Positions 18,185 to 28,453 of a DNA stretch of 64,000 nucleotides are shown piece after piece. The stretch covers positions 248,001-312,000 of the forward strand of contig JANQPA010000012.1 in NCBI GenBank assembly GCA_028285545.1, in the 5' to 3' direction. The first letter of the stretch is position 1, and every line of letters starts with the position of its first letter. The notes beneath the pieces are model-generated. The model ran no database searches. It was not told where the DNA came from and was given only the letters and a program-made list of their open reading frames with translations. The position numbers were made by a program, and so were the translations under genes. Origin of the DNA: Saprospiraceae bacterium (GTDB lineage Bacteria > Bacteroidota > Bacteroidia > Chitinophagales > Saprospiraceae).

Positions 18185-18240
18185 TTATGTAAGGTAATTT
18201 CATATCACGCGTACGCGTGATATGAAATTACCTTACATAA
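18185..18240. terminator. 56-bp perfect palindrome between convergent genes
   Basis: 28-bp arms meet with no spacer at 18212/18213 (centre CACGCGTACGCGTG). It begins 8 bp after the TPR stop codon and ends 2 bp before the CHAT gene stop. It is the natural bidirectional terminator here, but much longer and more exact than a terminator requires. Confidence 0.85.
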
Positions 18241-18242
18241 CT

Positions 18243-21092
18243 CTAATGTGTTTTTCTCTTTTTTCTAAAAAACATAAATAAGCCGACCAGAATACCCGGT
18301 AGCAATCCATATAAAAGAATACGTTCCCAACTAACATTCCTGCTTCTCTTGAGAGAAATTGTCCCTTCATTCCCATAATAAACAAATCCTGCCCAATAGT
18401 AAGGTGATTTTTGAAAGGAGGGGATGTTGGGGGCTTCCAAATATTTCAATTTAGTTTGGCGCAAGGCTTCCATTTTAGGAAGACCTCCTGCTATATCCTT
18501 ATAGAATTGCGCAAATAGCTCGGCGGTAGAAGCCTCATTTACCGTCCAGAGACTGGCAATAAGACTTGCTGCACCTGCAAAAGCAAAGCCTCTGGAAAGA
18601 CTCATGACACCTTCTCCTTCTTCCAATTGGCCCATTCCTGTTTCACAAGCACTAAGCGTGACTAGATCTGCTTTTAGTCGAAGTGCATAAATCTCAGGTA
18701 GGTATAAAGTACTATCTATAAATTCAATATGTGGTGGAACATCCGTGCCAGTTCCCTGAGCATGAGTTGACAAATGCAGGATCAGGTAGTTGGAGCTTTC
18801 CAGGCGAAAAGATTCTAAAAGGGCAGCCTGATCTACCAGCTTTTTATCCTGAGGTATCCGTATGGCCTTTAATTCTTCCCGGCTAAAACCAAGGGGAGGC
18901 AAATTCCGAGGCTGTTTGTCAAACCCTGGGGCTACCGCTAGCAAATTTTTCTCCGCTTCGGAAGGCAGATTTTTTTGATAAAAAAGAGTGGCCAGTGAAT
19001 ATCCATAGCCTATCGTCCACTTTTTAATCAGAAAAGGAGCCTTCGACCAATTGCCCGAATAAGGCACCGATATTAAAGCCTCAAAAGGAAGAAAATTGAG
19101 CCAGGCATCAGGAATAATGGTAAAAGAGGTCCCATTCAAAAGATCTAATTTGCCTAGCAATATTGAAAAAAGGTAATAAGCTTCTTTTAAATACTCCTCC
19201 CTTTCATTGCTAATCCGTTCTCTGGAACCAAAGCGTTGAATAAAGGTTTGTGCTATAGACTGAAGTTCTGGATTTTGCTCTAGCACCCTCAGTTCTATCT
19301 TTCCTCCTTTTTTTAAAGAAAAAATATACAGATGTTTTTCTCCAACAAAATATTCCACCAAACCTTCTGTATCTGAATTTTCCAACCATTGTTCAACCTG
19401 TTTGAAACTCAGTTCCTGTTCAGACACAGCTCCTATACTAGGGTACTTTTTCCTTATTTCTCCTCTCAGGTTCTCCAATTGTTCTCCTACTTTATTTTTT
19501 TCAAACAAGAAGCGATTTTTGGCCGCCTCTCCCCTTGACAACAGATATTCTTTTTCATAAAAGGAATAATATCGCAGTAACTGCCTTTCTTCAATAAACA
19601 AACTATCCTGAAGTTGAATGGCTGATTTGGCCAGGTTTTCTCTAATATTATCCAATAACAAGCTAGCCTTACTCCTTTCCGCAATGATAAAAGCCTTTTG
19701 AAGGTATTCTTCCTCTCCGGACTCCATAAATAATTGGTGGGCAATATGGAGTACTTTCTCTGTTCGATTTCGACGATAAAGTTGGAGCAATAATTTAGCG
19801 GATTCATTTTCCATTACCTGTCGAAGCAGATTTTCTGCCTTAAAAGCCAATTCATGACAAGTCAGGGCTTCTTTCAGATAGGTCAGATCGGCTTCTTTTT
19901 CAAAAAGTAGATAAAGGGCTTCCGCCTTTCCCTCTAATGCTTCTGCAATGGTATTTTCTTCATAAAAAAGACCAGAAGAGGGTCTATCCATCAGGTTTTT
20001 TGGAAGAAAAGAGGGAATAACACAGCTTAGGGCTTCATGATATCTATTTATGCCCATTTTATAAAATCCTTTTTGTACAGCCAGGTCTCCAAGAGCAATG
20101 AAGATTTTTGCTGAGGTACGGTGGTTTTTTGATCCATAAGCAATAATGGCATGCTGTAAGGCTTGTTCAAATGCCAGCTGCGCTTCTCCAAAATTTTCCT
20201 GATTGGCATAGATGAAACCCAAAATATAATAAGCCCCCGAGAGCCATTCTTCGTAATCTGAATGAGCGGATTCTTTAATACTAGTCAGGCTAGAAACAGC
20301 AGACTGCGCAGTTCTCAGGGCCTCCTCGTTCAGGCCGGTTTCCTGCATACTTTTAGCTAAATTAGACATCAATTGTCCTCTCCTAATCAGGGGAAGGGAA
20401 TCAATTGACAAGCCCTTTTGGTATTCAAGAATAGCTTGTTTGTTATTCCCTTCATTCCAGAAGGTCAGGCCAATGTTATTATATAATCCACCTTTTATAT
20501 CATAGGAATCTGTATGCCGCAAAGCTTTTTCATAAATATATCGGGCCTTTTCGTTATCACCGATCATAGTCAGGCAGGTTCCCATTAGCTGATAAACATA
20601 TTCAACTATATTAAAGTCAGTGATTTTTTTTGTGGAAAAAATACTCTCTGCCTGTTGTAATGCTCTGACGCTTGCCATGACCTCTCCCAATTCAAAATGA
20701 AGATATCCTTTACTCGCATAGGTCCAGAGCAGTGATTCCCATTCTGAATAAATATTGGCCCGCCGCCACATTTTTGATAAACAATCATCAATAAGCTCCA
20801 AAGAAAGTTCCGGCTCGTCAAAATAGTATTGCCATTCCCAATAGGTATTCAACCATTCTGTTAGGTCGTCCTTTTGACGATGCAGGTCCACTTTCTTTTG
20901 GTAATAATATCCAATGCTATCTGCCGGATCGTTTTCGCTTAGTTGTTCAATATGGTTGAGCAATTCCACCAGTTGAATAGAATCCTTCTGACTATATACA
21001 CCTGATGTTTGTCCAATGACAATCTCATAGGATAAGGATAAAATACCCAATACCAACAAAAAAAGCATAGAACGAAACGTATCATGGAGCAT
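18243..21092 (-). CDS. TPR-CHAT caspase-like protein with C-terminal TM anchor
   Basis: 949 residues. Signal-like hydrophobic N-terminus (9-25), TPR array about 100-450 (for example GGLYNNIGLTFWNEGNNKQA, AYYILGFIYANQENFGEAQL), a coiled-coil-rich linker about 490-550, and a CHAT domain about 650-910. The catalytic dyad expected of CHAT peptidases is present: His777 in LHLSTHA and Cys816 in LSACETG, followed by GVMSLSRGFAFAGAASLIASLW. A TM helix (925-943) precedes a short basic tail, so the bulk is predicted to be periplasmic. It is the second gene of a unit with the PKD protein (85 bp upstream). Likely a peptidase activated through its TPRs; substrate unknown. Confidence 0.9.
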   Translation of the reverse strand: MLHDTFRSMLFLLVLGILSLSYEIVIGQTSGVYSQKDSIQLVELLNHIEQLSENDPADSIGYYYQKKVDLHRQKDDLTEWLNTYWEWQYYFDEPELSLELIDDCLSKMWRRANIYSEWESLLWTYASKGYLHFELGEVMASVRALQQAESIFSTKKITDFNIVEYVYQLMGTCLTMIGDNEKARYIYEKALRHTDSYDIKGGLYNNIGLTFWNEGNNKQAILEYQKGLSIDSLPLIRRGQLMSNLAKSMQETGLNEEALRTAQSAVSSLTSIKESAHSDYEEWLSGAYYILGFIYANQENFGEAQLAFEQALQHAIIAYGSKNHRTSAKIFIALGDLAVQKGFYKMGINRYHEALSCVIPSFLPKNLMDRPSSGLFYEENTIAEALEGKAEALYLLFEKEADLTYLKEALTCHELAFKAENLLRQVMENESAKLLLQLYRRNRTEKVLHIAHQLFMESGEEEYLQKAFIIAERSKASLLLDNIRENLAKSAIQLQDSLFIEERQLLRYYSFYEKEYLLSRGEAAKNRFLFEKNKVGEQLENLRGEIRKKYPSIGAVSEQELSFKQVEQWLENSDTEGLVEYFVGEKHLYIFSLKKGGKIELRVLEQNPELQSIAQTFIQRFGSRERISNEREEYLKEAYYLFSILLGKLDLLNGTSFTIIPDAWLNFLPFEALISVPYSGNWSKAPFLIKKWTIGYGYSLATLFYQKNLPSEAEKNLLAVAPGFDKQPRNLPPLGFSREELKAIRIPQDKKLVDQAALLESFRLESSNYLILHLSTHAQGTGTDVPPHIEFIDSTLYLPEIYALRLKADLVTLSACETGMGQLEEGEGVMSLSRGFAFAGAASLIASLWTVNEASTAELFAQFYKDIAGGLPKMEALRQTKLKYLEAPNIPSFQKSPYYWAGFVYYGNEGTISLKRSRNVSWERILLYGLLPGILVGLFMFFRKKRKTH

Positions 21093-21177
21093 GGTGGAAA
21101 TTGGATTATAAATAAACTATTATGCACAGAACAAAAAATAAAAAATTATACCTAATGGCGCCCCCTTAAGCCTTCCA

Positions 21178-23259
21178 CTAAAATTTCCAAGTCAGATAAG
21201 CCTCCGCAGCATATCGCGCACTATCCCCAAAACGAAAATGATTTCGCAAGCCAAACGAAGGCCCTGCCCTGACCATTCCAAAAGCAACATCGAAAAACAC
21301 ACCAACCCTGCCGATCGTTGCTCTACTGTTTTGCGAGGAATTGCCAGTTGTTTCTCCAGTAGCTTCTTCGCCAATTAATTTAGTATCGACTGTCCCATCG
21401 GCCCGAATCACAGACTCATACGTTCGCACGAAATATTTAGCATCCGTTTTCAGGTTTTCGTCAGCATTTTCAAAAGTCAATCGATAGTTGGCTCCAAAAC
21501 CTACCCCAAAGAAATCTGATATGTTCTTTCGGAACTGTAGCGGTACCAATTCCAGGGTAATCCTCTGATTGGTAGAGGTTCCGGAAAAACTACTTATGGT
21601 ATCAAAGACCGAAAATCTTGCAGCACCAGGAAAAGTCATAGTATCTGATTTCACTAGATCTGGGCGCCTGATGGAATTTTCCCATTTCTCAGAAATTCCC
21701 GTTCTAATTTCCGGCTGCAAGTAAATTTTGAAGGCTTTATAATCAGATAATGAAAGTCCGAAATAATAATAATTGGGTCGATCATCTGCTTCCCCAGCTA
21801 CCCCATTGGGATCATCTGGAAAATAACGATAACCGAACTGGACTCCTAGAGATGGTTCAAATTTATACCGGGTAGGTGCCCAATTCGTTATAACCGGCTC
21901 CTCCTTATCGAATACGATGGCCGCCTGACTTCTAAAGGAGCGTTTTGTCATTTTCTTATCCGGCAGGATACGATAAGCTACAAAACCCTTCGTGGAGTCT
22001 CTGTCTTTGACGCCCTCCTGCCGGGTACCCGGCAAATAAACATTCCTGAAAACAAATTCCAGCTCATTTTTCCTAATGATTGTATCCATACAGCTCCAAT
22101 CGACTTCATTATCTGGACAGATCGGGCACTCAGGGTAATTATCTAAGACTTCTAATTTTTCAACATTCAGACCTTTCGGGATTTGGGCCGTTATTTCAAT
22201 TGTTCCAGCAGGGCCTTCTCCTGTGTTTTGGAATTGAACCTTATAAGTGAGTTGTTTTTTTCGAATACCTCGAAAGCCGACCTTTCGATCTGAAACAGAC
22301 ATAATATTGGGGTCATGGGCTGCCACAATCTCTATTTCAAGCCGTTCTTGGTCGAGTAATTGACCATCATTGCTCTCAAGAACCGTCTGCAAGAAGATGG
22401 TCACAGAGGTATCTTTCACCATTTCAGGCGTAGCTCCAAGGCTGATAAAAAGATTGCGTGTTTCTCCAGGTGCCAGATTATAATAAGACCACGAATGCTG
22501 TTCATGGAATTCGTTCTTAGCCTCTTCTAATATTTCATTCAGCTCAATTTCATGGAGCCTGGGAGGCTTAACTTCAGTAAATTTTTCAGGAAAAACATCA
22601 ACCAGGGAAGCCAATGCTGTTTTTTTATCATAAGGATAAAACAGGATTGAACTGACGGCTTTCTGATCTTTTTCCTCTCCGAAATAAGTGAGTGCTTCCT
22701 CATAGGCAAAGTGGGCATCCGGAAAACGTTTTTCATTAAAAAAAAGGTGCAGTTTTCCGTATTGATAATCTGCCGTATTGTTTCGGTAGCTGATGACGAT
22801 AATCGATTCTTCTTCAGGGGAGGGGTTTCGGGCAGCTGCAATACCAATGTTCTTAGTTTTTTCTTTGATAACATTGGGATATATTTCTTTTTCTGAAGAA
22901 TTTGAAGCCACCAGGGTTACTTTTTTCCCTTTTTTCTTGGGCTTTTTACCCTTATCATAATTACCGGTGGCCAGTAGGTAAGCATCATAAGTCCCCGCAT
23001 CACGATAATAATGGATGGGAGACTCTTCCTGGCTAAAACTTCCATCTCCAAATATCCAAAAGTATTCGTAGAAAGGGGCCGGAGCACCAGCTAGTCCCAA
23101 CAATTGGGGCAGATCGGGAATGAATTGTACCCCTCCTCCAACTGAATTGGTATGGAAATTAATGGAATCCACAAGCTCTATCTGGGCTTTTTGATCCTGG
23201 GCTGGCAAAGAAAGAACAAAGAAAGCAACCAGGAGTAGCGTAGCGATAATGTTTTTCAT
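21178..23259 (-). CDS. PKD-domain surface protein with predicted C-terminal beta-barrel
   Basis: 693 residues from ATG at 23259; the earlier in-frame start only lengthens the front of the signal peptide MKNIIATLLLVAFFVLSLPA. A PKD domain lies near 45-110 (FGDGSFSQEESPIHYY). There is a middle region with Lys-rich linkers, a DUF11/conserved-repeat-like segment near 330-410 (FQNTGEGPAGTIEITAQIPK), and a C-terminal part rich in alternating strands (FGVGFGANYRLTF, ending YLTWKF) that looks like an outer-membrane barrel. It is co-oriented with the CHAT gene and may present the surface signal or be a substrate; this is inference. Confidence 0.75.
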   Translation of the reverse strand: MKNIIATLLLVAFFVLSLPAQDQKAQIELVDSINFHTNSVGGGVQFIPDLPQLLGLAGAPAPFYEYFWIFGDGSFSQEESPIHYYRDAGTYDAYLLATGNYDKGKKPKKKGKKVTLVASNSSEKEIYPNVIKEKTKNIGIAAARNPSPEEESIIVISYRNNTADYQYGKLHLFFNEKRFPDAHFAYEEALTYFGEEKDQKAVSSILFYPYDKKTALASLVDVFPEKFTEVKPPRLHEIELNEILEEAKNEFHEQHSWSYYNLAPGETRNLFISLGATPEMVKDTSVTIFLQTVLESNDGQLLDQERLEIEIVAAHDPNIMSVSDRKVGFRGIRKKQLTYKVQFQNTGEGPAGTIEITAQIPKGLNVEKLEVLDNYPECPICPDNEVDWSCMDTIIRKNELEFVFRNVYLPGTRQEGVKDRDSTKGFVAYRILPDKKMTKRSFRSQAAIVFDKEEPVITNWAPTRYKFEPSLGVQFGYRYFPDDPNGVAGEADDRPNYYYFGLSLSDYKAFKIYLQPEIRTGISEKWENSIRRPDLVKSDTMTFPGAARFSVFDTISSFSGTSTNQRITLELVPLQFRKNISDFFGVGFGANYRLTFENADENLKTDAKYFVRTYESVIRADGTVDTKLIGEEATGETTGNSSQNSRATIGRVGVFFDVAFGMVRAGPSFGLRNHFRFGDSARYAAEAYLTWKF

Positions 23260-23470
23260 GTAAGGACTTTTACATTCAACTAACAACTAGCATTAAGTAT
23301 TCTATTCCAATATACGTTTTATAAAAAACATAATTTCCAGAAGATCCTGAATGCCTTCGTTCTAGTATTTGGCAACAATAATTTCGATAATCTCCCTCCA
23401 GGCAGTTTACCTTTTTCCAATTCCTGCAATTAAATGTTGTTAGCCTTCTTTAAAACAATAATGCAATGAT

Positions 23471-24631
23471 ATGAAAAAGTTAATCTGTACTACAATAATT
23501 ACCATCTGCATATGCCAATTGACGACTATTTTTGCCCAGCCCGTAGAGCTTCCACAAGGGATTTATGTAGGCTATGCCAAATCGATGGTTAATAGTTTCG
23601 ATGTTCCTTTAAAAAACGGGTTACAGGTAGAATATTTATTTGATCAACCGGGCTTCCTCGAATTTTCCTTACCCTTTACTATTGCCCGTTCTTATCCGGT
23701 GACGGATCACTTGGGACAGGAATCCGATTCTGAGATGCTTACCCTGGATGCCCTTGTCCGCTTTCAGTTTTCCCCCCCAAGAAGAAAAATCCAGCCCAAG
23801 TTATTTACGGGACCAGGATTCATATATGAAACCACTGGCCGGGCAGTTTTATCCGGAGTAGTAGGTGGGGAGATAGGCTATCAGTTTCATGAAAGAGCCT
23901 CTTTTGTGGCCGGGCTCCAATACCGGATCGGTATTGAACAATGGGGACAACAAGCCCTTGTTCGCTCGGGAATCTCTGTACGGATTGGCAAAAATGCATC
24001 TTCTGAGGTGGCTCCAGTCTTTGCCGATATGGATTTGGATGGTGTTGCGGACGAGTTGGATTTATGTCCTGATATCCCTGGCCTGCCGGAGCAAGCAGGC
24101 TGTCCTGATTCTGATCAAGATGGCCTGGCCGATGCCATTGACCATTGCCCAGATTTGGCAGGCTCAGCGAATCATCAAGGTTGTCCGGATACCGACCAGG
24201 ACGGATTGCCTGATAATCAGGACACCTGTCCGGAAATGCCGGGAACACCAATAGACGGTGGTTGTCCCAATCGGGCCAGCATTCAGATGGATATTAGTCA
24301 CCTGCAATCGGGCATCCAGTTTGAGGCCAATAATGCTAATTTTCAATCTGTCTCCTTTGTCTACCTCGAACAGATCAGAACGATCCTGGAGCGTTACCCT
24401 GCTTACAAATTATACATCAACGGCCATACAGACAGCATCGGCAGCAGTGAAGATAATGAAGCCTTGTCGGAACAGCGAGCCAGAGCCTGTTATGATTACC
24501 TGGTGGCACGTAGTATTGATCCCACCCGAATGTCGTATTTTGGATTTGGAGAACTGAAGCCCATTGCTGATAACGGTACGGAGTATGGCAGACAACAGAA
24601 TCGGAGAGTGGAGTTTTTAGTATTTGAATAG
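23471..24631 (+). CDS. OmpA-family protein with thrombospondin type 3 repeats
   Basis: 386 residues. Signal peptide (MKKLICTTIITICICQLTTIF), N-terminal outer-membrane barrel about 25-175, three calcium-binding TSP3 repeats about 183-275 (DMDLDGVADELDLCP, DSDQDGLADAIDHCP, DTDQDGLPDNQDTCP), and an OmpA peptidoglycan-binding domain about 285-385 (INGHTDSIGSSEDNEALSEQ, and NRRVEFLVFE at the end). It anchors the outer membrane to peptidoglycan. It is divergent from the PKD/CHAT unit, sharing a 211-bp intergenic region. Confidence 0.92.
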   Translation: MKKLICTTIITICICQLTTIFAQPVELPQGIYVGYAKSMVNSFDVPLKNGLQVEYLFDQPGFLEFSLPFTIARSYPVTDHLGQESDSEMLTLDALVRFQFSPPRRKIQPKLFTGPGFIYETTGRAVLSGVVGGEIGYQFHERASFVAGLQYRIGIEQWGQQALVRSGISVRIGKNASSEVAPVFADMDLDGVADELDLCPDIPGLPEQAGCPDSDQDGLADAIDHCPDLAGSANHQGCPDTDQDGLPDNQDTCPEMPGTPIDGGCPNRASIQMDISHLQSGIQFEANNANFQSVSFVYLEQIRTILERYPAYKLYINGHTDSIGSSEDNEALSEQRARACYDYLVARSIDPTRMSYFGFGELKPIADNGTEYGRQQNRRVEFLVFE

Positions 24632-24645
24632 AGATGAGTCCGTAT

Positions 24646-24726
24646 GGGAATGGTTTTTTACGCTGGTTTTAGGTGGGCCCTACGCCAATCCTAAACCTTG
24701 GCTGATGGCATTTCGCAACCATTCCC
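24646..24726. terminator. Nested intergenic stem structure
   Basis: Outer arms GGGAATGGTT (24646-24655) and AACCATTCCC (24717-24726) enclose a second imperfect stem (GGTTTTAGG with CCTAAACC) and the small palindrome GGGCCC. It lies between convergent genes; it is larger than an ordinary terminator. Confidence 0.55.
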
Positions 24727-24756
24727 TGTACGTTCATAGTAGAAAGAAAAACAAAA

Positions 24757-27700
24757 TTAATACTTCACCACCTTTTTCATACCCATAAATCTATTTCCTT
24801 TAAGCCTTACCATATATAAACCCGCAGTCATATTTTCCATGGACAAGAAAACAGAATGCTCTCCAGCCATAAATTGATTAATGGGCCTTTGAAAAACCAT
24901 TTTTCCTTCCGTGTTAAAAACTTCAATCGCTAAATCATCTGCTTCTTCCAAAGCAAAGGAAAGGTGGATTCTATTTCGTACTGGATTAGGAGCCACTTGC
25001 ATATCAATTCTGGCAAGCTTGTTTTCATTAGTGCTGGTGGTCAGTGGTTCACTTAGATAACCAGCGAAAAAGCCTCGGCCATGGGTGCCCACTACGATTT
25101 TACCATCTGATTCGCGTGCTTGTACCATTAATGCCAGCGCATAACCTATTACATCTGTACCAGCATGAGTCCAAATGGTATTAGCTCCATCTAGCTCATG
25201 GGTCATAAAGATGCCAATATGGGTAGCTAAGAAATAATATTTCTGCCCTTCAAAGTTCAGGATTTCTGCCCATTCCATACTGGGACCAGGTATTCCTTCA
25301 GTTCCAGCCAGGTTACCTTCTACTAATTCATAATTTTGACCGCCATCCTTGGTGTGATACAGGCTAGGAACATCATAATTGGTGAGTACCACCAACCATT
25401 CGTCTCCATCCGCAGGGTTAGGAGCAATACAGCGGGTGTAGGTCCAATCCGCCACTGCGTTTTTGATCGAAACATCCTCCACAATAAAATTATCAGTATT
25501 GGCATTTTTTACTCGCTTGATGATGGGCTTTTCTCCGCCTCCGGCAAAAAGGAGGGTATGGGCAGGTTTGGTTGTAACTGCCAAAGCGGTAATCCGACCA
25601 TGAGCGTTTTGATCTCCATCCGAAATCAAATCAAAATTTTCTTCGCCATAAAAGGAATTGATGGGGGTTTGATCAATATTATCTACTCGATATACCTTTT
25701 TGTTTATGGGATAGTACATGGTATTTTCATCAACTGGATCTACTGCCCATTGATGTATAAAATCTCGGCCAGGTGCTCCTGCAGGAGAAATCCCAATCCA
25801 ACCGTATGCCCAATCTGCATCTCCATTGGGGCCCCGATTGAGTCGATAAGTTTCCCCAATTTGGAAAGACATGTAAGTATAATTCGGGGTCACATAAACA
25901 TAAGCCCCATCGCTTCCAAAATCATCACCAAATGCCCGCCAGGGTTCTTTGGGATTGGGAGGAAATACTTGCAAATAGCCATTGTCCTGAGCGCCCCCAA
26001 CTACTCGATGATCATTGGGATCACTCGATTGGCCAACTGTGTAAAATTGGGTGACATTATAATTATTATCCTTATCCTGCCATCTAACGTTGTCAAAATT
26101 CTGAGAAGTCCGGGTTATATCATCCGTATAATAGATCCCGCCATCATTTACCGCCCAGGCTGCATCCGGATTATTCGGATCATAATAGACCAGGTGGTTA
26201 TCCACATGCATAAAGTTTTGAATATAGGTATCAGTAGGTTTATTCTGAGGCCTGGAAAATCCATCAAAAGTTCTGGCCAGATTGACCCCGCCAATGACAA
26301 TGAAGTTCTCATCGTCAGGCTTTACGTCCATCACCAGATAATAATTTCCTGGGAAAAGATCTCCGCCAGGAAGGTTTTGGGTTCTATTTTCATAAGTCTC
26401 ATTTTGTAGATCAAATTTGTAAAAAGTCATTTGTTCACCTGGTCTTAATAACAGCAAATAAGCCACATCCGGGTTGGAGGGTGCATATTTTATGATCCCG
26501 CGTTGAACAAATTCCGGCCAGTCATCTGGTGTAATATTTTCCCAGCTGGCTCCATTATCTTTTGATTGATAGACGCCACTTCCATCAGATCTATTTCCTG
26601 ATAAATAAGCCAATAAATCACCATTAGCACTAATAGAAACATCACTAAAATCAGGACGGAAGGCAGGAAAAGCAACCGATGCCATTTCCATCGTTCCAAA
26701 TTGAAAACTTTGATTAATTTCCTCTGGTGTGCGGGCACGATCGCTGATTCGTAATTCATCAATTACACCTCCAATGCCATCTCCCCAGGGTACGCCCAGT
26801 TGGAAAAAATCCTTACTAATTTCAGGCAGTGGAACGGTAGGAGTCACTTTACCTACCTGAACACCATCAAAATAAGTAGCCACAGCAGATGCATTCCAAG
26901 TGAAAGCCAGATGATGCCAATCACCGGCTTTCCATTCGTTAATATTTGAACCTGCTCCATACCATAAATTTCCATCTTCGCCAGTACCCACTAATATTTC
27001 TACCCATTCAGAGATTCGTCTAAGGGAAATGAAAAATGGATATTCTCCAAAATCTAGAATAGCATGCTCCTGTCCATTATTTCCATTCCAAACGGGTTGA
27101 ATCCAAAACTCTACGGTACCAGATGATGCCTTAATGTTTTCGGTACTGGCATATTGAAGGATGTCTATGGTATCCATATAGGCCCCTTTCCCAAAAACGC
27201 CTTCCTGAAAATCAATTTCGGTTGCAGTAATAGGCATTTCGCCTTGTTCTCCATTCAAATTATCTTCAAATCGGAGCAAAAGGGTGGTTGATTCATCTAC
27301 CGGCAATAATTGTCGCCCAAATCTTCCAGGGTTTGGAGGTAAATTATGAGCAAATGATTGAATCCCATCGGTAGATTTTAAAATACCCCAGCCGTGGGTA
27401 GCTACAAATATGGAGTTGGAATCAGGATGAACCCTGATATTGGAAGAATATTGGAAAGGATAGCCTTCTCTGCCAGTCCAGGAGGGAGCTGAAGAAATGG
27501 AAATATCCGAAATTGCTTTATAGATATAATCATTATAGATGTCGTCAAACTGGTATTCATAATGTTGGATATCCCAATTATTTCCATTGTCATTGGAATA
27601 TAATAAACCACCACCGAAGAAATTGGCACCACTTCCCACAAATTCACCAGTCGTCGCGTACCAATTGTTAGGCTGATTAGGATGCTGCACCAGATAGGTG

Positions 27701-28158
27701 ATGCTTTCATTTTCGGTAATTCCTTTTACATGATTCCAACGTTCTCCATTATTATCAGAAATCCAAAACCCACCTCGGACACCTCCTGCTATCAATCTGT
27801 TGGGGTCTTGGCTATCAATGGCAATGGCTCGGGTTCGTCCACCTACGTTAGTCGGCCCTACTTCTATCCATTCAATTTCTTCACCGACACCGCTTTTCTC
27901 CAGTTTTTGTGCTTTGATCATATTCAACCAATGGTCTTGAATTTTAGGGGAGGGATTCCCTATTTCTCCGGTTTGAGGATTGGCATATACTTTTTTGAAA
28001 TATTCGAGAGCCAGGGGTTCGCTTTCTTTTTCGGAGGTATCGTTACCTGGAGAGTTGCTTGTTGATTTATTATGTTGGAAAGTAATGCCGATGGTAAGGA
28101 AAAAGAGTAAAATAGTAGAAAGGAGAAAAAATTGTGGAGTAGTTACGCGCTTTTTCAT
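24757..28158 (-). CDS. Large T9SS-secreted sialidase-fold/LamG protein
   Basis: 1133 residues. Signal anchor at 9-27, then a VPS10/BNR-type propeller start (VGPTNVGGRTRAIAIDSQDP, SDNNGERWNHV). An inserted LamG/concanavalin-like domain lies near 300-470 (GTVEFWIQPVWNGNNGQ, IDELRISDRARTPEEI). More Asp-box-like blades follow (SKDNGASWENITP, TKDGGQNYELV), and a type IX sorting domain occupies the last ~80 residues (VAPNPVRNRIHLSF, ending MKKVVKY). It is expected on the cell surface or secreted. There is no catalytic sialidase evidence, so it is more likely adhesive or glycan-binding. Confidence 0.87.
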   Translation of the reverse strand: MKKRVTTPQFFLLSTILLFFLTIGITFQHNKSTSNSPGNDTSEKESEPLALEYFKKVYANPQTGEIGNPSPKIQDHWLNMIKAQKLEKSGVGEEIEWIEVGPTNVGGRTRAIAIDSQDPNRLIAGGVRGGFWISDNNGERWNHVKGITENESITYLVQHPNQPNNWYATTGEFVGSGANFFGGGLLYSNDNGNNWDIQHYEYQFDDIYNDYIYKAISDISISSAPSWTGREGYPFQYSSNIRVHPDSNSIFVATHGWGILKSTDGIQSFAHNLPPNPGRFGRQLLPVDESTTLLLRFEDNLNGEQGEMPITATEIDFQEGVFGKGAYMDTIDILQYASTENIKASSGTVEFWIQPVWNGNNGQEHAILDFGEYPFFISLRRISEWVEILVGTGEDGNLWYGAGSNINEWKAGDWHHLAFTWNASAVATYFDGVQVGKVTPTVPLPEISKDFFQLGVPWGDGIGGVIDELRISDRARTPEEINQSFQFGTMEMASVAFPAFRPDFSDVSISANGDLLAYLSGNRSDGSGVYQSKDNGASWENITPDDWPEFVQRGIIKYAPSNPDVAYLLLLRPGEQMTFYKFDLQNETYENRTQNLPGGDLFPGNYYLVMDVKPDDENFIVIGGVNLARTFDGFSRPQNKPTDTYIQNFMHVDNHLVYYDPNNPDAAWAVNDGGIYYTDDITRTSQNFDNVRWQDKDNNYNVTQFYTVGQSSDPNDHRVVGGAQDNGYLQVFPPNPKEPWRAFGDDFGSDGAYVYVTPNYTYMSFQIGETYRLNRGPNGDADWAYGWIGISPAGAPGRDFIHQWAVDPVDENTMYYPINKKVYRVDNIDQTPINSFYGEENFDLISDGDQNAHGRITALAVTTKPAHTLLFAGGGEKPIIKRVKNANTDNFIVEDVSIKNAVADWTYTRCIAPNPADGDEWLVVLTNYDVPSLYHTKDGGQNYELVEGNLAGTEGIPGPSMEWAEILNFEGQKYYFLATHIGIFMTHELDGANTIWTHAGTDVIGYALALMVQARESDGKIVVGTHGRGFFAGYLSEPLTTSTNENKLARIDMQVAPNPVRNRIHLSFALEEADDLAIEVFNTEGKMVFQRPINQFMAGEHSVFLSMENMTAGLYMVRLKGNRFMGMKKVVKY

Positions 28159-28346
28159 AAAAGGATTTTTGGTGGATATTTGTTGATAGGAAGATAGGGA
28201 AAATTGAGAGGAAATTGGGCATTAGATCGAGAGATATTAGGGTTCTGCTTTAAAAGGATACAAGAATGAAAGGCCTTAATACATTTTGTAAATCATGATC
28301 CAATACAATATATCTTTTTAAGATGATTAAATTGAATGATTGAATA

Positions 28347-28384
28347 CAAAAAAATCTGGATAGAAATTGTATTTCCACCCAGAT
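28347..28384 (-). terminator. Intrinsic terminator of the 124-residue gene
   Basis: On the minus strand ATCTGG (28384-28379) pairs with CCAGAT (28359-28354), with an inner GAAAT/ATTTC stem and a run of seven T (28354-28348). It lies about 70 bp after the 28454 stop. Confidence 0.7.
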
Positions 28385-28453
28385 CAAATATTGAGTATTC
28401 TCACCTTATTATAGTTTTTGAAGACATTAGGATTATATGACCCTATGCCCTAA

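Noticed and set aside
25336-26409. 357-codon plus-strand ORF
   Set aside because: Lies wholly antisense to the T9SS gene at 24757-28158, whose domains are clear; its translation is Ile-rich with no family character.
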